From Litorilinea aerophila (GTDB taxonomy: Bacteria > Chloroflexota > Anaerolineae > Caldilineales > Caldilineaceae), in contig CAMDQF010000021.1 in NCBI GenBank assembly GCA_945905745.1, forward strand, positions 1 to 37,619: 37,619 bases of DNA. Direction: 5' to 3'. Each line of letters starts with the position of its first letter. Within the stretch, counting starts at the first letter, position 1. Below the pieces are notes generated by a model. That model was not told where the DNA came from. It searched no databases and saw only the letters and a list, made by a program, of their open reading frames with translations. Below, one piece after another: positions 1 to 7,173 of this stretch. Made by a program: the position numbers and the translations under genes.

Positions 1-39
1 GTTACAATTGCCACCTGCCACCTGCCACCTGTGCCTTTC

Positions 40-1413
40 CTAATAGTCCAGGGTTTCCCGCTGAATCTCCAAATCCCGGAATTGGGTCAGTTCTTTGCGG
101 AAGAAGAGGCTGACGGTGCCGGTGGAGCCGTGGCGGTGTTTGGCGATAATCACATCGGCGATATTCTGCCGGTCCGTATCTTCCACGTAGTAGTCTTCCC
201 GATAGACGAATAATACCACGTCGGCGTCCTGCTCTATACTTCCACTCTCCCTCAAATCCGAGAGCATCGGGCGTTTGTCCGTGCGGCTTTCCACGGCCCG
301 GCTGAGCTGGCTGAGGGCGACGACGGGCACATTCAATTCTCGGGCCAGCTCCTTCAACGAGCGGCTGATGTAGCTGATCTCCTGCTGGCGGTTTTCGCCC
401 CGGCCCGGCGTACTGTTGCCGGACATCAACTGCATATAGTCGATGACAATCATATCCAGGCCGTGCTCGGCATAGAGACGGCGGGATTTGGTGCGGATGT
501 CCATGACCGTGGCGCCGGGGGTGTCATCAATGAAAATTTTGGTGGCCGCCAGGGTGTTGGCCGCCTCCATCAAAATCGGCCACTCCTCCTCGTAGACCTG
601 TCCCAGACGCAGCCGATGGCTGTCGATGGCCGATTCTACCGAAAGCATACGCTGGACTAGCTGCTCGTTGCTCATCTCCAGGCTAAAGATGGCTACCCGA
701 GCCGCGTGGCGTTTGGCTGCGTTCTGAGCAATTCCCATGCCCAGGCTGGACTTGCCCATACCGGGCCGCCCGGCCAGAATGATCAGATCGCTCTTCTGGA
801 AGCCGCCGAGCAGCTTGTCCATCATCACAAAGCCGGTGGGCACACCCATCAGCGTGTCCTGGTTGCGGGCCAGGAAGTCAATGGTGTCCACCACATTCGC
901 CATAATCGAGCCGATGGGGGTCAGGTCCCGGTGGATGCGGCTCTCGCTGATGCCAAAGATAATCTGCTCGGCCCGATCCACCACCTGGTCTACATCGTTG
1001 GATTCGTCATAGGCCAACTCGGCGATCTTGCCCGCGGCGCCGATGAGGCGGCGCAGGATGGCCGTGCGCTCCACAATACGGGCGTAGAAGTCTACGTAGA
1101 TGGCCGTGGGTGTGCTGTTGATCAGCTCGGTGATATAGGCCGGGCCGCCGATGGCCTCCAACTGCTCCTGCCGTTCCAACTCGTCTACCAGTGTGACGAA
1201 ATCCGCGGGTTCCCGCCGCTCGTGGAGGGCAATGAGCGCGCTGAAAATCCAGGCGTGACGCTCCCGATAGAAGTCTTCGGCGCGCACAAAGCTGGCAATT
1301 TTGGTCACCGCATCCGGGTCGATGAGCAGCGCGCCCAGAACAGCGCGCTCGGCTTCGATGTTGGACGGGATCGACTTGATGGGGGCGTCGAAAGATTCGC
1401 TCACAGTTGGCAC
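40..1413 (-). CDS. dnaB: Replicative DNA helicase DnaB
   Basis: Hexameric 5'-3' helicase that unwinds the replication fork and recruits primase. The 457-residue length is normal for the family. The N-terminal DnaB domain (about residues 15-120) begins with [14 protein letters not shown]. The C-terminal RecA-like domain begins at about residue 190 with GVPTGF. Walker A is GRPGMGKS (residues 215-222), Walker B is in [10 protein letters not shown], and the family motif [21 protein letters not shown] follows in pieces. No intein is present. The start is a GTG at 1413 with only a weak GAG-type Shine-Dalgarno; a GTG three codons inside is an alternative. A terminator lies between it and the upstream DUF151 gene, so it is probably transcribed separately, but I see no convincing -10 box. 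Identification is secure. Confidence 0.97.
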   Translation of the reverse strand: MPTVSESFDAPIKSIPSNIEAERAVLGALLIDPDAVTKIASFVRAEDFYRERHAWIFSALIALHERREPADFVTLVDELERQEQLEAIGGPAYITELINSTPTAIYVDFYARIVERTAILRRLIGAAGKIAELAYDESNDVDQVVDRAEQIIFGISESRIHRDLTPIGSIMANVVDTIDFLARNQDTLMGVPTGFVMMDKLLGGFQKSDLIILAGRPGMGKSSLGMGIAQNAAKRHAARVAIFSLEMSNEQLVQRMLSVESAIDSHRLRLGQVYEEEWPILMEAANTLAATKIFIDDTPGATVMDIRTKSRRLYAEHGLDMIVIDYMQLMSGNSTPGRGENRQQEISYISRSLKELARELNVPVVALSQLSRAVESRTDKRPMLSDLRESGSIEQDADVVLFVYREDYYVEDTDRQNIADVIIAKHRHGSTGTVSLFFRKELTQFRDLEIQRETLDY

Positions 1414-1468
1414 CGCTCAAAGATTGGGGGATGGGCCGGGGACGGGCTGGTGACAATTCCCACGGCGC

Positions 1469-1498
1469 AAAAACGGCGAGCCGTTGATGGACTCGCCG
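1469..1498 (-). terminator. Intrinsic terminator after the DUF151 gene
   Basis: On the minus strand a 7-bp stem CGGCGAG/CTCGCCG (1492-1498 with 1474-1480, 11-nt loop) is followed directly by five T (1469-1473). It sits between the stop of the DUF151 gene and the start of dnaB, so it should separate the two units. A second 8-bp hairpin without a T-run (1568-1590) lies just after the DUF151 stop. Confidence 0.7.
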
Positions 1499-1607
1499 CT
1501 GTCGCTACAATTGGATCTGGCGTTGTCGGTGGAAACCGGACCGGAAAAGAGGAAGCTAATTTTGTCAGCGCAGAACAGATCTTTCTGCGCAAATCGGCGT
1601 CCCACTC

Positions 1608-2138
1608 TTATCCCAAGTTGTCGATGTCCAGCCCTTCGATGAAATCGCGGAAAACGTCCAGGTCTTCGTCCTCGGCTACAGCAACGCCGCCCTTCCCCAC
1701 AGGGCTATCTTCGTCGTCGTCCACCAGACTCAACTCTTCCTCTGGCGCCATCCCAGCCTTCTCCATCACATCGTCAGCCACGTAAATGGGGGCATCCATA
1801 CGCACGGCCAGGGCTACGGCATCACTTGGTCGGCAGTCGATCTCCACTGTCCCGCCCCGGGCCTCCAGCACAATTTTGGCGTAGAAGGTGTCATTTTGCA
1901 GGTCGTTTATGATCACGTGGGAGACTTCCCCATCCAGGGTTTCGATCAGGTTGCGCAGCAGGTCATGGGTCATGGGGCGGCTGACTTCGATACCCTGCAA
2001 CTGAATCGTAATGGCGTCGGCCTCAAAGGGGCCGATCCAGATGGGCAGGTAACGTACCCCCCCTTCTTCACGCAGCACCACAATCCGGTGCTGGGACATG
2101 AGACTTACACGGACACTATCGATAAGGACTTCAATCAT
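1608..2138 (-). CDS. Bifunctional nuclease family protein (DUF151)
   Basis: Member of the DUF151/BFN family, small proteins reported to have DNase/RNase activity; the cellular role in bacteria is unclear. The conserved fold spans about residues 1-130. It shows [13 protein letters not shown], the TFYAKI strand and the [12 protein letters not shown] motif. A long acidic tail rich in D/E (about 140-176) follows, which is common in this family. I chose the ATG at 2138 (176 residues) because a GGGAG Shine-Dalgarno lies 6-7 nt upstream and the family begins at MIEVxIDSV; an in-frame upstream start at 2171 has less support. Its promoter region carries two perfect palindromes (2158-2176 and 2226-2258), suggesting regulated expression. 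The gene ends at a hairpin terminator. Confidence 0.92.
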   Translation of the reverse strand: MIEVLIDSVRVSLMSQHRIVVLREEGGVRYLPIWIGPFEADAITIQLQGIEVSRPMTHDLLRNLIETLDGEVSHVIINDLQNDTFYAKIVLEARGGTVEIDCRPSDAVALAVRMDAPIYVADDVMEKAGMAPEEELSLVDDDEDSPVGKGGVAVAEDEDLDVFRDFIEGLDIDNLG

Positions 2139-2157
2139 AGAAAGACTCCCGGTCACA

Positions 2158-2176
2158 CTCTTTTGAATCAAAAGAG
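2158..2176. promoter_or_regulatory. 9-1-9 palindrome in the leader of the DUF151 gene
   Basis: CTCTTTTGA-A-TCAAAAGAG is a 19-nt palindrome with perfect 9-bp arms. It lies between the predicted transcription start (about 2204) and the start codon at 2138. It could be a repressor operator or an RNA hairpin in the 5' leader. No T-run follows, so it is not a terminator. Confidence 0.5.
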
Positions 2177-2210
2177 GTCATACGGTGAAGGTATAAGGAG
2201 GACTGGAAAC

Positions 2211-2239
2211 ATTATAGCATAGGGCCAAATGGCTGCAAA
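2211..2239 (-). promoter_or_regulatory. Promoter of the DUF151 gene (extended -10)
   Basis: Reading the minus strand, TGCTATAAT gives a perfect extended -10 (TATAAT at 2211-2216). A -35-like TTTGCA lies at 2234-2239 with a 17-nt spacer. The leader to the ATG at 2138 would be about 65 nt. Confidence 0.7.
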
Positions 2240-2258
2240 GTGATCTGGCAGCCATTTG
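2226..2258. promoter_or_regulatory. 11-bp inverted repeat overlapping the -35 region
   Basis: CAAATGGCTGC (2226-2236) and GCAGCCATTTG (2248-2258) are perfect inverted arms around an 11-nt spacer. The left arm covers the -35 region of the minus-strand promoter, and the repeat also lies just upstream of the plus-strand glycosyltransferase gene. It is well placed as an operator for one or both divergent genes. It is not followed by a T-run on either strand. Confidence 0.5.
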
Positions 2259-2277
2259 CTTGCGCCAGATTCTGATG

Positions 2278-2283
2278 TATGAT
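2278..2283 (+). promoter_or_regulatory. Putative -10 box for a leaderless transcript
   Basis: TATGAT ends 6 nt before the ATG at 2290, so transcription would start at or next to the start codon. No good -35 is visible (TTGCTT at 2257 gives only a 15-nt spacer), so the call is tentative. There is no Shine-Dalgarno upstream of this ATG, which fits a leaderless mRNA. Confidence 0.35.
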
Positions 2284-2289
2284 AGCCCT

Positions 2290-3411
2290 ATGTGGCCCCA
2301 AACACAAACGCCAACACTCTGGCTCGTCTCCCCCTATCATACTGGCAGCCATCTCTCCTGGGCAGAGGGCTATGCCAGCCACAGCCGTTTGCGGGTGATT
2401 CCGCTCACGATGGCCGGGCGTTTTTGGAAATGGCGGATGCAGGGAGGCCCCATCGAACTGGCCGAACAGGCCCGGCAACTGTTGGCGACAGAGGGCCCAC
2501 CCTCGGCGATTCTGGCAACGGATATGCTCAACCTACCGGTCTGGCTGGGGCTGCTGCGGGGAGAGTTGCCTGCGGATGTGCCTGTTTCCCTCTATATGCA
2601 CGAAAACCAGCTTACCTATCCACCCCGTCCCAACGAGCAGCCAGACCTGACCTACGCCATGACCAATTGGCTCAGTCAACTGGCCGCACAGCGGGTGATC
2701 TTCAACAGCGATTACCACCGGCGAAGCTGGTTTGGCAGCCTGCCGAGTCTGCTCAAACACTTTCCCGACTATAACCATTGGGGAAAAATCGAGGCGGTGC
2801 AGGCCCGGTCGCTTGTCCTGCCCGTAGGCATCCGCTGCGGGCGGATTGACGAGGCCCGTTCGACAATCGACCAATCGGAAGAGAAGCCGCCGCTGATCCT
2901 CTGGAATCAGCGCTGGGAGTATGACAAGCGGCCGGATCGTTTCTTTCGGCTGCTCTATCGGCTGGCTGAGGAGGGGATCGATTTTCGGCTGGCCGTGGCT
3001 GGGGAGCATTTCCGGCGTCAGCCAGAGGAATTTGAGGAAGCCCGCCAGCGTCTGGCTGACCGGATTGTCCAGTGGGGCTTTGTGGAATCAGCCAGCGCCT
3101 ACCGTTTGCTGCTCTGCCGGGCCGATCTGGTCATCAGCACGGCTGACCACGAATTCTTCGGCATAAGCATTCTGGAAGCGATTGCGGGCGGTGCATTCCC
3201 TCTGCTGCCCAACCGCCTGAGCTACCCAGAACTGATCCCGACAGAGCTGCATCCGGCCTGTCTCTATGCAGACGAAGACGATCTCTACACGAAAGCGATC
3301 CATCACTTGCGACATCCCAGCCCCGCTCCGCCTTCGCTTCAGGCCCACGTGCGGAAAAAATTCGACTGGCCTGTGGTGGCCAAAGGATATGATGGCTATC
3401 TGAGTGGCTGA
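2290..3411 (+). CDS. DUF3524 glycosyltransferase, tRNA-queuosine mannosyltransferase family
   Basis: GT-B glycosyltransferase of the family that includes vertebrate GTDC1/QTMAN, which transfers mannose to queuosine at the wobble base of tRNA-Asp. The N-terminal DUF3524 domain (about residues 9-170) carries the signature PYHTGSH (15-21), a KWR motif near residue 49 and [10 protein letters not shown] (from Y102). The C-terminal GT-B half has a [16 protein letters not shown] nucleotide-sugar loop at about 280-295 and ends at 373 residues, normal for the family. I took the ATG at 2290 because the conserved sequence begins 9 codons later; a TTG at 2260 is an in-frame alternative. It is cytosolic, with no signal peptide. 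The family assignment is from recognised motifs. Mannosyl-queuosine as the product in this organism is inference, and no queuosine synthesis gene is in view. Confidence 0.85.
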   Translation: MWPQTQTPTLWLVSPYHTGSHLSWAEGYASHSRLRVIPLTMAGRFWKWRMQGGPIELAEQARQLLATEGPPSAILATDMLNLPVWLGLLRGELPADVPVSLYMHENQLTYPPRPNEQPDLTYAMTNWLSQLAAQRVIFNSDYHRRSWFGSLPSLLKHFPDYNHWGKIEAVQARSLVLPVGIRCGRIDEARSTIDQSEEKPPLILWNQRWEYDKRPDRFFRLLYRLAEEGIDFRLAVAGEHFRRQPEEFEEARQRLADRIVQWGFVESASAYRLLLCRADLVISTADHEFFGISILEAIAGGAFPLLPNRLSYPELIPTELHPACLYADEDDLYTKAIHHLRHPSPAPPSLQAHVRKKFDWPVVAKGYDGYLSG

Positions 3412-3430
3412 CGAGAGCTACGTTCCACGA

Positions 3431-3808
3431 TTATCCATCGCTGCTCTTTTCTGGTTGCGCCAACAGCCGCACATCTACCGCCATCAGTCCCTTTTCGCCC
3501 TGCCCCACAGCAAATTCCACCAAATCCCCCGGCTGCACCCGGCCCATCCCGTCGAAGTTCGAACGGTGGGCAAATATCTCCGACCCGCCAGTGCGGGTGA
3601 CAAAGCCATACCGCTTGCGCTCGTTGTACCACTTGACCACCCCCCGTTCCCGCCCAGCCACGGCCAACAGCAGCCGACAGCCGGGACAGCGGTCAGGTTT
3701 GGCGTTGCCCGGTTCCTCCTGCTGACGCTGCTCCTCCGCCGTCCACAAAAACGAGACGCCGCAGCGTTCGCAAAACAACATTTCATCGCTCATCTGCCGT
3801 CGCTTCAT
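3431..3808 (-). CDS. Zinc-ribbon plus cold-shock domain protein
   Basis: Small nucleic-acid-binding protein of 125 residues. An N-terminal treble-clef-like zinc ribbon has Cys pairs at 13/16 and 41/44 around FLWTAEEQ, the zinc-binding domain often found at protein termini. A cold-shock (OB-fold) domain follows at about 55-118, beginning GVVKWYNERKRYGFVTR and containing IFAHRSNF; these correspond to the RNP1 and RNP2 motifs of CspA, with a degenerate RNP2. Such fusions are typical of Chloroflexota and likely act on RNA or ssDNA; the precise role is unknown. I chose the ATG at 3808, preceded by a GAGAGG purine run; upstream ATG 3868 would overlap the predicted -10 box. It converges on the glycosyltransferase gene with a 19-nt gap and no obvious terminator between them. 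Confidence 0.88.
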   Translation of the reverse strand: MKRRQMSDEMLFCERCGVSFLWTAEEQRQQEEPGNAKPDRCPGCRLLLAVAGRERGVVKWYNERKRYGFVTRTGGSEIFAHRSNFDGMGRVQPGDLVEFAVGQGEKGLMAVDVRLLAQPEKSSDG

Positions 3809-3866
3809 CCCAGCCTCTCTCCCCGATCCCGCCCCGAATTTGACATTCCGAGAACCACCTGTTACC

Positions 3867-3896
3867 ATCCTATCCCAATGCAGGCGGTTGCTTCAA
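3867..3896 (-). promoter_or_regulatory. Putative promoter of the zinc-ribbon/CSD gene
   Basis: On the minus strand, TTGAAG (3891-3896) and TAGGAT (3867-3872) are separated by 18 nt. This gives a leader of about 50 nt to the chosen ATG at 3808, a length usual for cold-shock-type genes. Confidence 0.45.
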
Positions 3897-3915
3897 CTTT
3901 CGTCTGTGGTTTTGG

Positions 3916-3987
<72 letters not shown>

Positions 3988-3994
3988 CTCTTTG

Positions 3995-4031
3995 ATTCCG
4001 CCTCCCAAATAATTGGAGGCGGAATTTGTTT
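3995..4031 (+). terminator. Intrinsic terminator after tRNA-Cys
   Basis: An 11-bp perfect stem, ATTCCGCCTCC (3995-4005) with GGAGGCGGAAT (4015-4025) and a 9-nt loop, is followed by TTGTTT. Confidence 0.85.
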
Positions 4032-4166
4032 CCGGCTCTCGTGCAGAAAATGATGGCTCTCAAATTTGCGAAGCACCCTAAATACCTACAACCCCAAACA
4101 GAAAATAAGTCCCCGCTTTCTTTACGCACGCCGTGTTCCCTTCTTTCATAGCTAAAGTGATCGAGA

Positions 4167-7034
4167 ATGACAGCTCTCTTCCGTTCCGCCTTTCGTTCTC
4201 CGCTACAGGTCATCTGGCTGCTTCTGGCAGGGATGATTCTGACCGCCTGCAACGATCTGCCAGCGCCGCGCCTGCCCCGCCCGGTGGAAGAGGTGATGCA
4301 GGATTTCACCCTCTTTGCCGATCCTGTGGCTATGCTGGGCGAGCGCCCACCGGGCACAGTCAAAGATGCAACAGAGTACTATCTGCAACTCTTCCAGCCC
4401 GGCGAACAGCTTCCGCGTATCTTTGAAACCACCCGCATCTATGACCGCACGGGCACACTGCTGGCAGAACTTTTCAACGAAGGCCGACGCACGTGGGTGA
4501 CTCTGGATCGGATTTCCCCCTTTCTGATCGACGCCACAATTGCTACGGAAGACTCCACATTCTTTGTCAACACGGGCATTGATCCCCGGCGCATGGTGGG
4601 CGCGGCTATCCAAAACGTGGAAGCAGGCGGCGTCGTCTCCGGGGCCAGCACAATCACCATGCAACTGGCCCGCGGGCTCTTTCTCCTCGACAACAGCCGC
4701 TACGATCAATCCCTGGAACGCAAGTCCATCGAGGTTGAACTGGCCCGACAGCTTACCCTGCGCTTCTCCAAAGACGAACTCCTGGAGATGTATCTCAATC
4801 TCGCCAACTACGGAAATCTGACCTATGGGCCAGAGGCTGCGTCCCAGGTCTATTTTGGCAAGTCTGCCGCAGACCTGACAATGGCCGAAGCTACCCTTCT
4901 GGCAGGGATTCCCCAGCAGCCCGCCAATCTCGACCTCTTCACCAACTTTGACGCGGCCAGATCCCGCCAGCAGATCGTGCTGGAACTGATGGTGCGCCAC
5001 GATTATATGGAGCAGGCAGAGGCCAACGTAGTCTATGAACAGCCTATTGAGTTGATCCCTCGCTCGGATGTGGTCCGCTCGCTCACGCCCCACTTCACCC
5101 AATTCATTGAAGAATATCTGGACAGCTTTCTGACCGACGCCAATCGGGAACAGAGTGCCCCGGGCCGGGTGTGGGACTCCCGGCGGGCCGGGCTGGAAGT
5201 GACCACCAGCCTGGACCTCTCGATGCAGCGGCTGGCCGAGCGCATACTGGCCGAATCTATCACAGCCCAACAGGCCCGCTACGGTATGTCCAACGGTGCA
5301 TTGGTGGCTCTCGACCCGACCAGCGGTGGCATTCTGGCTATGGTGAGCAGTTTGGATTTTGACAACGAAGCCATCGACGGCCAGGTGAATGTGGCGATCA
5401 GCCGCCGCCAGCCGGGCAGCGCCATCAAACCGATTCTCTACGCCGCGGCCCTGGACGACAGCACCATCAGCCCCGCCACCGTCATCTGGGATACGCCGGT
5501 TAGTTATCAGCTAGGCGCAGGCCAGGCCTACCGACCGGTCAACTACGACGGACGCTTCCACGGCCCGGTCAGTGTGCGCACGGCTCTGGCCAATAGCTAC
5601 AACGTGCCTGCTGTGCGCCTGCTGCAAAGCGTCGGCGGCGAACGGATGCTCGCCGAAGCCCACAAACTGGGCATCGCCAGCCTGGACAAGAAAGCTTCCA
5701 GCTATGGCCCTAGCCTGTCCCTGGGTGCGGGCGAAGTGACTTTGCTGGAATTGACCGGAGCCTTCCGGGTCTTTGCCAATGCAGGCCAATTTACTCCGGT
5801 CAATGGGCTGCTGCGGGTAACAGACAGCCTGGGCCGGTTGCTGCCGACCCAACCCGCGCCTGTGCAGGCCATCTCGACAGCGACGGCTTTTCAGATTACG
5901 GACATTCTTAGCGACAATGTGGCCCGCACGCCTATCTTTGGCGCCAACAGTGTGCTGCTCCTGCCCTTGCCCGCGGCAGCCAAGACCGGAACTACTACCG
6001 ATTTCCGGGACAACTGGACAGTCGGCTACACCCGCCATCTGGTGGTGGGCGTCTGGGCCGGCAACAGTGATGGCACACCCATGCGGGGTTCCAGCGGCGT
6101 GAGCGGCGCGGCTCCTGTGTGGCGGACCTTTATGTTGGCTGTGACCGGCGACGAGGCCGCCCGCAGCCGTTTTGGTCTGCCCCTGGCCGAAGATCAGTGG
6201 CAGTTCACACCGCCGCCCGATGTGACCGCCATCGACATCTGCCCGCCGGGTGTAACCTGCCGGGAAGGGGGCGAGTATTTCAGCGCGGCCTGGTTGGCCC
6301 GCACATCGGTGGAAAATCCCATCGCCGATTCTGTGGTGACAGAAGTGGTGGTTCCTGCCTATCGGGACAGAAGCGGAGCTTCCTATTGGAACGCCTATTG
6401 CAAACCGGAAGATGCAAACGAAGGCGTTGCACGCACCCTGGCACGACTTTCCGGGTCGGTGGGTCTGGCACCAGAACAACCCCAAGCCGCAAAACCCCAG
6501 GCCTCGGGTGGTCTGCTTGCGGAGGCCCTGCGCCAGACGGCCTCCGGCCCTGTGATTGCCCAACCCGCGCCCACTGAGCCAATCGTCTACTATCCCGACA
6601 GCGAACTGGAGTTTTTCCGCCAGGTAGGCTCGGCCTTGAACCGGGGAGCCTCGGTCTACTTAGGCAACTGCGCCGACCTCAACTACTATACGGTGGCCCC
6701 TGGAGATAGCTGGACAGCCTTAGCCCGGCAGATGGGGCTGACCGTAGGCGAACTGCAAACGGCCAATCTGCACGTACTGCGTCAGAGCGGCTATCTGCTG
6801 GTGGGGGATCGGCTGCTCCTGCCCAGAGCGATTGTGATTGACCAGACCCAGGAGAGTGTTGTGCATACGGTTGCCGAAGGGGAATCGTGGACCTCGATTG
6901 CCGACCCGTACGACCTGCCTCTGCGTCTACTCCTTACCACCAATCCAGAGGTGGTGCGCGCCTTCTACATTCTGCGCCCCGGCGACCAACTACGGGTTCC
7001 AGTCAGCCTCTCCCAATCCGTAGAATTACGCTGA
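4167..7034 (+). CDS. Class A penicillin-binding protein with C-terminal LysM repeats
   Basis: Bifunctional peptidoglycan synthase of 955 residues. The N-terminus is hydrophobic and ends in a lipobox-like LTAC (Cys28), so it may be a lipoprotein rather than a type II membrane anchor. The GT51 glycosyltransferase domain (about 85-265) has catalytic Glu128 in EDSTFF, then GASTITMQLAR and ARQLT. The usual His of EDxxFxxHxG is Asn here. The transpeptidase domain has the SxxK serine Ser418 (SAIK), SYN at 477-479 and KTG at 606-608, so it should bind beta-lactams. Two LysM domains (about 838-890 and 895-945) would bind glycan strands. The start ATG 4167 has only a weak Shine-Dalgarno; a TAAAGT box 8 nt upstream hints at a near-leaderless mRNA. 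A close paralogue follows directly. Confidence 0.93.
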   Translation: MTALFRSAFRSPLQVIWLLLAGMILTACNDLPAPRLPRPVEEVMQDFTLFADPVAMLGERPPGTVKDATEYYLQLFQPGEQLPRIFETTRIYDRTGTLLAELFNEGRRTWVTLDRISPFLIDATIATEDSTFFVNTGIDPRRMVGAAIQNVEAGGVVSGASTITMQLARGLFLLDNSRYDQSLERKSIEVELARQLTLRFSKDELLEMYLNLANYGNLTYGPEAASQVYFGKSAADLTMAEATLLAGIPQQPANLDLFTNFDAARSRQQIVLELMVRHDYMEQAEANVVYEQPIELIPRSDVVRSLTPHFTQFIEEYLDSFLTDANREQSAPGRVWDSRRAGLEVTTSLDLSMQRLAERILAESITAQQARYGMSNGALVALDPTSGGILAMVSSLDFDNEAIDGQVNVAISRRQPGSAIKPILYAAALDDSTISPATVIWDTPVSYQLGAGQAYRPVNYDGRFHGPVSVRTALANSYNVPAVRLLQSVGGERMLAEAHKLGIASLDKKASSYGPSLSLGAGEVTLLELTGAFRVFANAGQFTPVNGLLRVTDSLGRLLPTQPAPVQAISTATAFQITDILSDNVARTPIFGANSVLLLPLPAAAKTGTTTDFRDNWTVGYTRHLVVGVWAGNSDGTPMRGSSGVSGAAPVWRTFMLAVTGDEAARSRFGLPLAEDQWQFTPPPDVTAIDICPPGVTCREGGEYFSAAWLARTSVENPIADSVVTEVVVPAYRDRSGASYWNAYCKPEDANEGVARTLARLSGSVGLAPEQPQAAKPQASGGLLAEALRQTASGPVIAQPAPTEPIVYYPDSELEFFRQVGSALNRGASVYLGNCADLNYYTVAPGDSWTALARQMGLTVGELQTANLHVLRQSGYLLVGDRLLLPRAIVIDQTQESVVHTVAEGESWTSIADPYDLPLRLLLTTNPEVVRAFYILRPGDQLRVPVSLSQSVELR

Positions 7035-7042
7035 CACCTGCC

Positions 7043-7091
7043 GTAGGGCGGATTGGCAATCCGCCCGGAGCAGACGGAATACCATTCCGTC
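7043..7091. repeat. Double-hairpin interspersed repeat (GTAGGGCGGATT type)
   Basis: Two perfect hairpins lie back to back between the PBP genes: GGGCGGATT/AATCCGCCC (7046-7054, 7058-7066, 3-nt loop) and GACGGAAT/ATTCCGTC (7073-7080, 7084-7091, 3-nt loop). The first 12 bases, GTAGGGCGGATT, recur at 35165, so this is probably a dispersed REP-like element. There is no T-run, so termination is not implied, but it could stabilise the upstream mRNA end. Confidence 0.65.
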
Positions 7092-7173
7092 TTACGTGGG
7101 AGATAACGAAACATTTGCGGGCTACTGTTCGTTGTATGCCAAAGCACTGGACGAATGGAGCAACGGAAGACAG

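Noticed and set aside
706-1785. Long plus-strand open frame opposite dnaB
   Set aside because: It is antisense to a well-conserved gene, has no recognisable protein character, and GC-rich coding DNA often leaves such open shadows.
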